This document shows positions 41,113-50,343 of a stretch of 64,000 nucleotides of DNA, one piece after another; position 1 is the first letter of the stretch, and every line of letters starts with the position of its first letter. Both the position numbers and the translations under genes were made by a program. This stretch comes from Streptomyces brevispora. Its GTDB lineage: Bacteria > Actinomycetota > Actinomycetes > Streptomycetales > Streptomycetaceae. A model generated the notes under the pieces. The model searched no databases, was not told where the DNA came from, and saw nothing but the letters and a program-made list of their open reading frames with translations. The stretch spans positions 711,594-775,593 of the forward strand of contig NZ_VIWW01000002.1 of assembly GCF_007829885.1 (NCBI RefSeq), in the 5' to 3' direction.

Positions 41113-43605
41113 ATGGCGCGCGTGACATATTTGGACTGCCTCGTCCCTCCTGACCCAGGTCCCGCTGACTTCTTCGAGCGCGTGCAGGCCCTTCGCATGA
41201 CCGACCGCGGCCGCACCGTTGATCTCGGCCCGCTGGATCGTGCCACCCTGACCCTGTTGTTGCGCGCGTTGTCGAGTGATCAACGCAGCGTCTACCTGGC
41301 CCTCCCGCGCGGGCGGCACGACCTGGCCGTGCTGATCGGGATCTACCTCCAGCTCATACGGCGCGGGGCAGAGCTGACCGGCGGATCACCCTGCCCGGTC
41401 CCTGTCGGGCCGGTGGTCGTTGTCGGACTGCGCACCAACGTCACCGTACGGCTGGCACAGCTCGCGATCGGCCGGCAGAACCTCTCGCGAGCCCTGCGCA
41501 TGCAGAGAATTCGTGGTGACGGCCGGGTCGTCGACCTCCAGGGAAAGATCACGAGGGCCATCGACTCACCCTCGGGACTGTTCTACCTCAACACCGCACT
41601 CGGCAGGCCCTCGCTGGGCACTAGCGTCGGCACCGTCGTCATCGACCGCACCAGCATGGCCAACGACCATTCCTGGGAGCGCGCGCTGGCCTGGGCAAGC
41701 GAGCACGACGCCGCCCGTGTCGTAGCCGTGGCCGACCTTGGCACCCAGCCGGGCGGTAGCCGGGCCTGGACGCAATGGCCGTGGAGTCCCGCGCTGCGCG
41801 CCGACGTGCGGCACACCCTCGGGCACCGCCCCGCATGCGGCCCGCTGACTAGTAACGCCCTCCTCGCCCACCGCCCGGCAGTCGCGCCGAGCGTGGCCGT
41901 ATACCGCCACAAGCAGCTCGCCGAGCTTCTCCGGAAGGTTGTGGTGGGTGTGGTCGCAGCACGGCGTGTGCGCGCGTCGGAGTCCTGGCCGCAGCCGGTC
42001 GCCGACGCCGTGCGTCTGCTCAACCTGCTGTGGTGCAGCTGGGGCTCGATCGGAAGGCAAGACACCTGGCAGGTACTGATGGGGCGCGGCAGTGGCGCAC
42101 GGGCGCTGGCCCGGTCGGTGTCCCGAGGGACATTGGAGGGGCGGGGCGGGCCGTGGGGGCTGTTCCGCGAGACTCAATGGCCCGACCTTCGGCGTGGCGT
42201 GCTGGACCTGTATGAACTGCTGTACGACGACAACCCGCGCTGGGACCTGCTGCTTGCGCTGATCGATTGGGCACGGGCCAGCCGGACAGGCGCCCCCATT
42301 CTTGTCCGTACCCGCTCCCGCTCCGCCGCCGCCGCTGTCGCCGGGGAGCTGGCCGACGCACTCGGCGGTGATGCCGACTCCCTGCTGCTCGCCCCCCAGC
42401 CCGGGGCCGCCGCCGGCAGGGGAGCCGGTGCTCTGCACGTGATGCCCTATACGGAACGCCTGGCCTGGGACGCCTCGCCAAGGCTCGAGCTTCACCTCGG
42501 TGCCCCCTCGCCTTTACGCACCGGAGTGTTGTTCTCCGGTGCCGCCGATGAACACGTCGCCGTTGTAGAGCAGAGTGAGTACACCTGGCTGGAGCGTTCG
42601 GCCGACCGCGCGTTGAGCGGCTGGCACGAGCAGATACGCCAGACGGCCGCAGTGCTGAGGCTGGGCGAGGTACCGGAGCCGACGACCCCCTCGCTGCCCG
42701 TCGCCTACGGCCCTGTCGACCTCTCCGGACCGTCCTCCGCACCAGAGGATTCACCCCAGCACGACAGCTGGCTCGCCCTCGATCTCTCAGCGCTTTTTGA
42801 GGACTACGACCTTCCGGCCCGAGCCATCGGCACCCCGGAGGACCCCGGCCGCAGCGCCACGACGGCAGCGGACGACCCGGTGCCAGCCACGGCCGTGCTC
42901 ACCGAACCCGAAGGGGCGGTGCTCTGGCTGCGCAGCGACGAGCCGGTCGACGTCCTCATAGGCCAGCGCTACGCCAGGGTGCCCGTGGCCGCGCTCACCC
43001 CCGGCAGTCGGCTGCTGCGCGCACGCGGCGACGGTCAGTCCAGACTCCACGACCGGCTCGTCATGGTGATGCATGACAGCGCCGAGGTGACCGCCATGGA
43101 CACGATGATCGGCTTCTTCCGCCAGGCCATCACCGCCGTGTACGAGCAGCGAGGGTCGTGGCCGGACGTGCTCACAGCCCTGAACAACCTCGGGAGCGAG
43201 GTCTCGTCATGGCAGGCGGTGAGCAAATGGGCCGATGGCAGCGTCATCGCCCCGGAGGATCCGCAAGACATCCACCGGGTTGCCCTGCTGGCCCGGGATA
43301 CCCGCCTGACCGCAGGAGGCACGTGGCAGCGCCTGGCCCGCATGGCGGAGGAACTGCGCCGTCTGCATCGGACGTTGGGCCACACCGCGGCGGCGGCAAT
43401 GACCGAGGCCGCACGCGGCATGGAAGGCCCCGCGCTGCGCCAGCTGAAGACACTGTGCTCCGGGATCGACGTCTCGGAGATCCTCGAGGAATTCGACCTG
43501 GTCGTCGTCCGCCGCGTCGGCGGCCAGAAGAGCATGGCGGCGGCCGCCCTGGGCCGCGTACCAGGCCCCCGCGGCACAAGCAGCTCACCACAGGAGGCGC
43601 CGTGA
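41113..43605 (+). CDS. drmE: DISARM protein DrmE
   Basis: About 830 residues with no catalytic motif that I can name. The size, the position directly before drmA and the C-terminal pattern (LGSEVSSWQAVSKWADGSVIAPEDPQDIH in two pieces) fit DrmE, a protein of unknown role in class 2 DISARM. There is no membrane segment. ATG 41113 (or the adjoining GTG 41110) has AGGTGGG upstream; the stop overlaps the drmA GTG. The assignment rests mainly on context. Confidence 0.65.
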   Translation: MARVTYLDCLVPPDPGPADFFERVQALRMTDRGRTVDLGPLDRATLTLLLRALSSDQRSVYLALPRGRHDLAVLIGIYLQLIRRGAELTGGSPCPVPVGPVVVVGLRTNVTVRLAQLAIGRQNLSRALRMQRIRGDGRVVDLQGKITRAIDSPSGLFYLNTALGRPSLGTSVGTVVIDRTSMANDHSWERALAWASEHDAARVVAVADLGTQPGGSRAWTQWPWSPALRADVRHTLGHRPACGPLTSNALLAHRPAVAPSVAVYRHKQLAELLRKVVVGVVAARRVRASESWPQPVADAVRLLNLLWCSWGSIGRQDTWQVLMGRGSGARALARSVSRGTLEGRGGPWGLFRETQWPDLRRGVLDLYELLYDDNPRWDLLLALIDWARASRTGAPILVRTRSRSAAAAVAGELADALGGDADSLLLAPQPGAAAGRGAGALHVMPYTERLAWDASPRLELHLGAPSPLRTGVLFSGAADEHVAVVEQSEYTWLERSADRALSGWHEQIRQTAAVLRLGEVPEPTTPSLPVAYGPVDLSGPSSAPEDSPQHDSWLALDLSALFEDYDLPARAIGTPEDPGRSATTAADDPVPATAVLTEPEGAVLWLRSDEPVDVLIGQRYARVPVAALTPGSRLLRARGDGQSRLHDRLVMVMHDSAEVTAMDTMIGFFRQAITAVYEQRGSWPDVLTALNNLGSEVSSWQAVSKWADGSVIAPEDPQDIHRVALLARDTRLTAGGTWQRLARMAEELRRLHRTLGHTAAAAMTEAARGMEGPALRQLKTLCSGIDVSEILEEFDLVVVRRVGGQKSMAAAALGRVPGPRGTSSSPQEAP

Positions 43606-46600
43606 ACGATGCCCGCAACAACCCGTTAGCGCCGCACCCCGACAGCGCTGCCGACAACCAGCGGGAGACGGTGCTGATCGAACACCTGACGCAGGTCCTC
43701 GCCGACAGGCTCGCCGACCGCAGCGGTGCCCCGCACACACCCCCGTGGACACCACGCGACCACGTCGTCGTCGGAGTGCTGCCCGCCGTCGCGGCCACGC
43801 CGCGGCACCTGCCGGCACCAGACGAGGCGACGGCCGACCCGAGCCGTCGGCCCGTCGAGTCCCTGCGCGGCACACAGGCGCCCCCGGTCCTGGCGCTCGA
43901 CTTCCGGGTGAGCACCGCCCCCGGCCGCAGGACCGCGCAACTCGCCGTCCACTGCCGATTCGCCCTGTACCTGGAGGACATCGCCAGCTACGCCGAACAC
44001 ATGGAGTACCTGCGCGGCGACGAAGGCCCCTCCGGTGCACATGCCCGGCCGGGAGAGTTGCTGGGCGTCTGGCGCCGCCAGGACGTTCACGTGCCCGACC
44101 TGGTGATCGAAGTGCCGCTCGGGGAAGGCGAACGCGATCCGCACGCGCTCGGCGAGGCTCAGCAGGTGCTGGACCGGGCGGTCCGCCGCGCGGTGGATGC
44201 GCACTTCACCCGCCCCGAGGCCCGTCGCCCGCTCACCGCTGGTCCGCAGAGCCGCCAGGGACGGCGTAGGCGCAACGTGCTTCCTGCGGAGGCCATGGCC
44301 GACGAGGAGGCATTCCACAGCCACGTCGCGGCACTGATGGACCGCGACGCAGCCCCTTGCGCGCCCCAACTGGTGCTGTCCGCGCACGCCCAAGCCTTGG
44401 ACGGCGGCGATCACCTCGTACGCGTGTCCCTGCACAACGAAAGCGACACGGCACAGAGCGACTGGCAGGACCTCTCCGTGTACGACTGCCGCTTCGCGGT
44501 CCTTCCCGGAGACGGCATCAGCATCGTGCCCCAGCGCTTCCACCTCGCCCCCCGCGACTACCGGCTGGAGGCGCTGGCGGAGGTGATCGGTCGCGGTACC
44601 GGCTGCGCAGCAGTTCCCCACGGCAGCGGTCTGCGGACCGAGACCCTGCCCGTCCATGTCCAACGCACCGTCGTGCCCCGCCAAGCCGGGGTGCGGCACC
44701 CGCGGTGGAGTGAGCTCGCCGACGAGCCGGCCCCGATCCTGGACTCCGTCGAGGTCGCGATGGCCCGCTACTCCCGTGAGTTCGCCGCCGTCTGCCGTGC
44801 CGCCCAGCAGCTGCCGCACCACAAGGCCATCGAAGCCGACCGCGCCCAGTTCGACGACGAGGCCAGGAGGTTCGGCCTCGGCCGCGAGTGCCTGGACCTG
44901 GACCCGGACCTCAAACTCGCCTTCCAGCTCGCCAACGAGGTCTTCGCCCGCGTCAACAAACACCGCAAATATGACAGTTGGCGGCTCTTCCAGCTGGTCT
45001 ACATCGTCTCGCACCTACCGGCCCTCGCCGTGCGCGAGCACCCGCAGCGGGCGGACCTGCGCGCTGAACTCGACCACACCGACGTGCTGTGGTTCCCCGC
45101 GGGCGGAGGGAAGACCGAGGCATACCTGGGGCTGATCCTCACGGCCCTGTTCTACGACCGGCTGCGAGGCAAGCACGCAGGGGTCACCGCCTGGCTGCGC
45201 TTCCCGCTGCGCATGCTCAGCGTGCAGCAACTCGACCGCACCCTGCGCATGCTGATCGCGGCCGAGACGCTCCGCGCCGAACGCCAGATCGGATCCCCCC
45301 ACGACGACCCGTTCGCGCTCGGCTACCTGGCCGGCGGGACGGGCAGCCCCAACGACCTCCACTGGGAGCGGGGCTGGTGGCGCGGCTGGGAGACCGAGGC
45401 CGCGGCTACCCGGGCGGGGACCTTCGCCGAAGACCATCTGCGCGACCGGCTCGTGATTACCTGCCCCTACTGCGAGCGCGACAGCGTACGGCTGCGCCTG
45501 GACACCGACGCGGTCCGCCTGCATCACGAGTGCGCCGCCTGCCAGCGGATCCTGCCCCTGCACGTGAGCGACGTCGAGGTCTACCGCACATTGCCCGCGA
45601 TCGTCATCTCCACCGTCGACAAGCTCACGGGGCACAGCTGGTTCCCCGAGTTCACCGCTTTCCAGCACGGGCCGAGGCACCGCTGCGCCGAGCATGGCTA
45701 CTTCTCCTTCCCGCGTTTCGGAGTCTGCTCGGCCGGGCGGGACCATTGCACTGCGCCGAAGGGTGGCTACCCGGCGGCCCGCCCGATCAAGGACCCGGTA
45801 CCGGCACTGACGGTGCAGGACGAGATGCACCTCCTCAAGGAGGAGCTCGGCGCGTTCAACGCGCACTACGAAGGCATGATCGCCGAACTCCAGTCAGGAG
45901 CGGGCAGTGGCCTGCCCAGCAAGGTACTGGGCGCCTCCGCCACCATCGAGCAGTATCAGGACCAGCTCCGCCAGCTCTACGGCCGCCGTCCCCGTGCCTT
46001 CCCCGCGCCGGGATGGACACTCGGCGAAAGCTTTTACACCACGACCCGGCCCGACTTCCGGCGCGTTCACATTGGAGTGCTTCCGCACAAGCGCCGAAAA
46101 GCCGACGTCGCCGCGATCGTGCAGGGCGAGCTCCTCACCGAGATCGCCCGGCTCCAGGAGGAGCCCAAGGCCCTGCGCGAGCGCCTAGCCCTGCACGGGC
46201 TGCCCGACTCGGACCTCCCACGGCTCCTCTTCCCCTACGAGGTCTCCCTGGCCTATGTGAACAGCAAGCAGCACGGCACCCAGCTCGACGAGGAGCTCGG
46301 CCAGCTCTCCGACGACCTTCAGCACGCCGGACTCGACCGCGTCGAGCACGCGGTGCTCACCGGCGAAGTCCCTGTCCCCGAGCTCGCCGCGGCCATCGCC
46401 CGGGTCCAACGCGAGCACCTGGACATCCCGCGAGGAGAGCGACTGCGCGCCCTGGTCGGCACCAGCGTGCTCAGCCACGGGGTGGACCTCGAGCGCCTCA
46501 ACCTCCTGGTCCTGGCCGGCATGCCGCCGACCGCCGCCGACTACATCCAGGTCACCGCCCGGGCCGGGCGAACCCACGCAGGCCTCGTCGTCACCGTCTA

Positions 46601-47165
46601 CGACCCCGTTTCGCGCCGCGAACGCTCCATGTTCTCCAACTTCCTGAGCTACCACCGCCTGCTCGACCGCATGGTCACCCCCGTGCCCGTCAACAAATAC
46701 GCCTACTTCGCAGCCCGACGCACCCTGCCCGGCATCGTGCTGGCGCTGCTCCACGACGCCGCCCGTGACCCCGCGCTGAAGCCACCACCGGAAGGAGCCG
46801 ACTACTCCAAAGACTTCAAGCGCTGGTGGAGCGCCCAACGACCACTCCTCGACCCCTGGCTGGAACGACGCATCCCAGCCTGCTACCGCGAGCGCGTGGC
46901 GGGCGTCAATGGGCGCGGACTGGAGAACGACCTCGTTGAGCGCATTATCGAAACCTGGCGGCAGGAGGAACGGCCCAACCTCAACAAGGGGGCAGAGGAA
47001 AAGCGCACCGCATACCTCTTCCTCCAACAGCCGCTCACCAGCTTCCGCGACATCGACAAAAGCACATCCTTCCAGTCGCTGACCAGCAGCCAGGACGCCT
47101 TCAAAGCACTCGCCACCAACACCGCCGACAGCAATAAGGGAGGCAAGGATGAACCGCAGCCGTAG
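43602..47165 (+). CDS. drmA: DISARM helicase DrmA
   Basis: 1187 residues. Walker A FPAGGGKTEAYLG near 498-510; a zinc-ribbon-like insert (CPYCERD, CAAC) near 620-650; the motif II equivalent QDEMHLLKEELG near 740; and motif VI QVTARAGRTHAG in the second RecA lobe. SF2 helicase DrmA is a core DISARM protein acting on incoming DNA. GTG 43602 overlaps the drmE stop (GTGA); the end overlaps drmB by 17 bp. One operon, drmE to drmC. Confidence 0.9.
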   Translation: MNDARNNPLAPHPDSAADNQRETVLIEHLTQVLADRLADRSGAPHTPPWTPRDHVVVGVLPAVAATPRHLPAPDEATADPSRRPVESLRGTQAPPVLALDFRVSTAPGRRTAQLAVHCRFALYLEDIASYAEHMEYLRGDEGPSGAHARPGELLGVWRRQDVHVPDLVIEVPLGEGERDPHALGEAQQVLDRAVRRAVDAHFTRPEARRPLTAGPQSRQGRRRRNVLPAEAMADEEAFHSHVAALMDRDAAPCAPQLVLSAHAQALDGGDHLVRVSLHNESDTAQSDWQDLSVYDCRFAVLPGDGISIVPQRFHLAPRDYRLEALAEVIGRGTGCAAVPHGSGLRTETLPVHVQRTVVPRQAGVRHPRWSELADEPAPILDSVEVAMARYSREFAAVCRAAQQLPHHKAIEADRAQFDDEARRFGLGRECLDLDPDLKLAFQLANEVFARVNKHRKYDSWRLFQLVYIVSHLPALAVREHPQRADLRAELDHTDVLWFPAGGGKTEAYLGLILTALFYDRLRGKHAGVTAWLRFPLRMLSVQQLDRTLRMLIAAETLRAERQIGSPHDDPFALGYLAGGTGSPNDLHWERGWWRGWETEAAATRAGTFAEDHLRDRLVITCPYCERDSVRLRLDTDAVRLHHECAACQRILPLHVSDVEVYRTLPAIVISTVDKLTGHSWFPEFTAFQHGPRHRCAEHGYFSFPRFGVCSAGRDHCTAPKGGYPAARPIKDPVPALTVQDEMHLLKEELGAFNAHYEGMIAELQSGAGSGLPSKVLGASATIEQYQDQLRQLYGRRPRAFPAPGWTLGESFYTTTRPDFRRVHIGVLPHKRRKADVAAIVQGELLTEIARLQEEPKALRERLALHGLPDSDLPRLLFPYEVSLAYVNSKQHGTQLDEELGQLSDDLQHAGLDRVEHAVLTGEVPVPELAAAIARVQREHLDIPRGERLRALVGTSVLSHGVDLERLNLLVLAGMPPTAADYIQVTARAGRTHAGLVVTVYDPVSRRERSMFSNFLSYHRLLDRMVTPVPVNKYAYFAARRTLPGIVLALLHDAARDPALKPPPEGADYSKDFKRWWSAQRPLLDPWLERRIPACYRERVAGVNGRGLENDLVERIIETWRQEERPNLNKGAEEKRTAYLFLQQPLTSFRDIDKSTSFQSLTSSQDAFKALATNTADSNKGGKDEPQP

Positions 47166-48963
47166 CCAAGCCATGACCGCCTTCCTGCCCGGCGCCGTCT
47201 TCCGCCACGAACAGCGACTACGCGGCAGGGTCCAGGCAGTCGACGGAGACGTGGTCAAGAAGCTCAACGAAGACGTCATCTACGACGAGATCTCCCGCTA
47301 CCTGGAGCGCTGGAGCGAAGACGCCAGAGCCGCCCTGCCCCTGCCGCAGGGCCGACTCCGGCAGAACTTCGTCCTGGTCAGCCCCGACCTCGTTCGCTTC
47401 GAGGTATTCCCCCTCGTCCTCGAATGCGTCCGCCGCTCCTGCCGCCGCGTGCGCACGTACGTGAAGCCCCAGCAACTGGCGGCCGACCCCCGGTGCCGCA
47501 CCTGCGGTGCACAGCTGCGGCAACTTCCGTACTTCAACGCGCACAACTGCGGACGCGTCCGTCCCATGTACGTGCCCAAGTGCCGTGTTCCCGCGCACGG
47601 CTACGACCACATCGTGTTCGAGAACACAGGAAGCTTCGTCACCGCCCTTTGGCGCTGCGTCGGCCCAGGCTGCGGCGGCGCGAAGCTCCAGGGCACCTCG
47701 CAGTCCCCCTGCGGCTGCGAATGGAAGGACGCAGCCGGCCGCGCCATGATGCGGGCAAGGACGTTCAACGACACCCGCGCCTACCAGGTCCACGCCCTCC
47801 AGCTCGTCAACATCGACAACTCCGAGTTCCGGCAGTACCAGCGCCACCCCCAGCGCGGCCGGATCGCGGCCGCCCACTACCTGAACCGGATCGACTCCCT
47901 GGCCCAAGGCATCGGCGAAGCCTCCCAGAACGTCACGGTAACGCGCCTGTCCCCGCAGGAATGGCAGCAGAAAGAACAGCAACTGCGCCAGATCCACATG
48001 GGGGAGGAGGCCATCGAGCAGCTCCGCAGAGTGATGGGCCCCGAGGAGAGCGGCCTGGCTGCTCTGCCCAGTACGGACGCCGCCAACGCGCGGTGGGAAC
48101 TACTCGGTGCAGACCGCCCCTTCGTGGAACGCGCAGCCGTCTTCGACCCCGCCCAGATACAGCGCATCACCCTCGACGACCAGTGTGCACGCTTCGCCGA
48201 GCTCCAGGACCGGCTGGCCCAGCAGACCACGGAACGCGCCCGCGAGCAGGCCCGCACCCTGGGGATCGCAGAGATCGCGGTCACCTGGGAGTTCCCCGTA
48301 GCCCGAGTCGCCTTCGGCTACACCAGAGAAGAGCACGAGCCCGAGCGGGGAGTCCTGACCGGCTTCCACAACAAGTACCACCACGACGGAAAGTATCCGG
48401 CCTACGTCGCAGCATCGGACACCGAAGCCCTCCTGGTCACCTTCTCCGCACGTTCCGTCCTGTCGTTCCTGAATGCCAAAGGACTCTCTGTCGGGGCGGC
48501 CGAAGACGAATCGGCGGCCCGCCAGCGGCTACTGGAACTGTTCACGGACCAAGACGACCCGGAAGCCGCCCGCGCGGCAGCAACCGTACACACGATCATC
48601 CACACCCTCGGCCACCTCCTGCTTCGGTCCCTGGACGACGGCCAAGTAGGACTGGCCGAAAACACGCTCGCCGAATGGGTCGTCACGAAGGCGCTCACCG
48701 TCGCCATCTACGCCGACAACGTCCGTGAATTCACCCTCGGATCACTGTGGACCCTTCTCAGCAACCGCGTGCTCAGCTGGCTGGAAAGTACCGCAGACTC
48801 GGTGCTCAGCTGCGAGAACGACCCGCTGTGCCATCAGTCCGCACCACGCTGCTGCGAACGCTGCGTCTACCTCACCTTCGGCTGCCAGCTGTTCAACGAC
48901 GACCTCGACCGGGGCCTCGCCGCAGAGTTCCTCCGCCACACCGCCGCCTCGAGCCACACATGA
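47149..48963 (+). CDS. drmB: DISARM DUF1998 protein DrmB
   Basis: 604 residues. Several cysteine pairs in the first half (CRTCGAQL, then HNCGRVRP, then CVGPGCGG) and a C-terminal DUF1998 domain with HTIIHTLGHLLLR near 482 and a terminal Cys cluster (CCERCVYLTFGC). DrmB pairs with DrmA in all DISARM loci and forms a DNA-loading complex with it. ATG 47149 lies inside the drmA end; its stop overlaps the drmC ATG (ATGA). Confidence 0.9.
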   Translation: MNRSRSQAMTAFLPGAVFRHEQRLRGRVQAVDGDVVKKLNEDVIYDEISRYLERWSEDARAALPLPQGRLRQNFVLVSPDLVRFEVFPLVLECVRRSCRRVRTYVKPQQLAADPRCRTCGAQLRQLPYFNAHNCGRVRPMYVPKCRVPAHGYDHIVFENTGSFVTALWRCVGPGCGGAKLQGTSQSPCGCEWKDAAGRAMMRARTFNDTRAYQVHALQLVNIDNSEFRQYQRHPQRGRIAAAHYLNRIDSLAQGIGEASQNVTVTRLSPQEWQQKEQQLRQIHMGEEAIEQLRRVMGPEESGLAALPSTDAANARWELLGADRPFVERAAVFDPAQIQRITLDDQCARFAELQDRLAQQTTERAREQARTLGIAEIAVTWEFPVARVAFGYTREEHEPERGVLTGFHNKYHHDGKYPAYVAASDTEALLVTFSARSVLSFLNAKGLSVGAAEDESAARQRLLELFTDQDDPEAARAAATVHTIIHTLGHLLLRSLDDGQVGLAENTLAEWVVTKALTVAIYADNVREFTLGSLWTLLSNRVLSWLESTADSVLSCENDPLCHQSAPRCCERCVYLTFGCQLFNDDLDRGLAAEFLRHTAASSHT

Positions 48964-50027
48964 CCGACGAACTGCGACCGCTGGTCCCGCTCGCCCAGCT
49001 ACTAGAGCGCCTCGCGGGCAGCTACGCGGCAGCCGCCGAATGGACACGGCAGATCGCCAGAGCAGACACCCTCGACGCCCTCCGCGAGCACGGGGTCGCA
49101 GACGATCACGCTACCGCCGTACGCCAGCTCGCCGCCGAGTGCGGCCTACTGGGCTCAGACCGGCACGCAGAGCTCGTCCCTGCCCGCCTCTCCCAACTCC
49201 AGGTGCTCCTGGACGTCCTGGACGGCCTTGACCCACCGCCCGCAGCACCACCATCCGAGCGCCCCCTGGTGTTCACCACCCCGCGAGCCGCCGCCCACCT
49301 GGTAGCACCCCCCGTCCGACGCCTGGACCTGCTAGTCCAGGACGTCATCGCCGGAGCCAACAGCGAACTCCACATCGGCGGCCCCTTCTGGAACCGCCAC
49401 GGCTGCGACCTACTGCGCGAGGTTCTGCTGCCCGCCGTCGCCGAGCGCCAGGTCGCCGTCCACTTCTACGCCCACGACCCAAGCAGCCGGGCCCAACCAC
49501 TGAACGATCTCGTCAAAGACTGCGCTGAATACGGAAGAACGTCCCTGTACTGGTGGACCGGCGCCAACCCCGGCATCATGCACGCCAAGTTCGTGGTTGC
49601 CGATCGCGCCACCGGCTACTTCGGCAGCGCGAACCTGTCCTCCCTCGGTCTTCAAGAGCACTTCGAGATCGGCATGGAACTGGGAAGCACACAAGCATCG
49701 TCACTGGTGGACTTGTGCACCCGGTTGCGCCAGGAAGGCTTCTTCGCCCAGGTCACCAAGGGGCCGGGACGTGCACCCGACCCGCTCGTCCTCGTGGAGA
49801 CCGTCGACGGGAAACGACGCTTCGGCCAGTTGCGATCCTGGCACACCACCAGGGACGGCCGCCGTGAAGCGGACGTGCTGTGCCGCCTCTCGGATGACGC
49901 TCCGCGACCAGCCAGAGTCCGCGTCGATGAGAGCCGCATCCGGCTCTTTCCCGGCGTCGACTACGCAAACGTGCCGACAGCAGGCGGCACCCGGGCAGGC
50001 GACGGCGAAAGCGGAGGCGCCGAGTAG
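48960..50027 (+). CDS. drmC: DISARM phospholipase-D-family nuclease DrmC
   Basis: 355 residues. A helical N-terminal half is followed by a PLD-type domain with one HKD motif, HAKFVVAD (H208, K210, D215), then GYFGSANLSSLGL. A single HKD suggests activity as a dimer. DrmC is the accessory nuclease of DISARM. The start overlaps the drmB stop. It ends the operon. Confidence 0.88.
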   Translation: MTDELRPLVPLAQLLERLAGSYAAAAEWTRQIARADTLDALREHGVADDHATAVRQLAAECGLLGSDRHAELVPARLSQLQVLLDVLDGLDPPPAAPPSERPLVFTTPRAAAHLVAPPVRRLDLLVQDVIAGANSELHIGGPFWNRHGCDLLREVLLPAVAERQVAVHFYAHDPSSRAQPLNDLVKDCAEYGRTSLYWWTGANPGIMHAKFVVADRATGYFGSANLSSLGLQEHFEIGMELGSTQASSLVDLCTRLRQEGFFAQVTKGPGRAPDPLVLVETVDGKRRFGQLRSWHTTRDGRREADVLCRLSDDAPRPARVRVDESRIRLFPGVDYANVPTAGGTRAGDGESGGAE

Positions 50028-50118
50028 TTCGTGACACGAGGCGAACGGCCCACTGCCTGCCACCTGGTGTGGCGGTCGCCGATACTCCTCGCCCCGAACT
50101 GACCAGGAGGCCCGTGGT

Positions 50119-50225
50119 CAGGTTCTTGTGGCCCAGTCGAGGCCGGGGGCGGTGAGCTGCTTGCGCTGCTCGTCGCTGAGGCGGTCGCGCCTGTTGCGGG
50201 CGGTGGTGACCCAGGAGCCTAGCCG
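50119..50225 (-). pseudogene. last helicase-associated repeat of a lost helicase gene
   Basis: The translation RLGSWVTTARNRRDRLSDEQ ... LDWATRT-stop is the typical end of HA-domain helicases, like the ends at 30636 and 62971. An in-frame stop lies directly upstream. It is a 35-residue scar that marks the right edge of the DISARM block. The ~115 bp to its right hold no gene that I recognise. Confidence 0.6.
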
Positions 50226-50343
50226 GAGCGGTCCGCGTCACAGGCGGGCCGGAGATGCGCGACTTCCCCCTGGACCGCGCCTCGCACGAGGCACTCGTCA
50301 CCGCCGTACTCGCTTGGAGGACGGCGAGCGGGGGCCGGGCTGC

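Noticed and set aside
43626..45014. 462-codon minus-strand frame inside drmA
   Set aside because: Antisense shadow; drmA frame has helicase motifs and overlaps neighbours properly.
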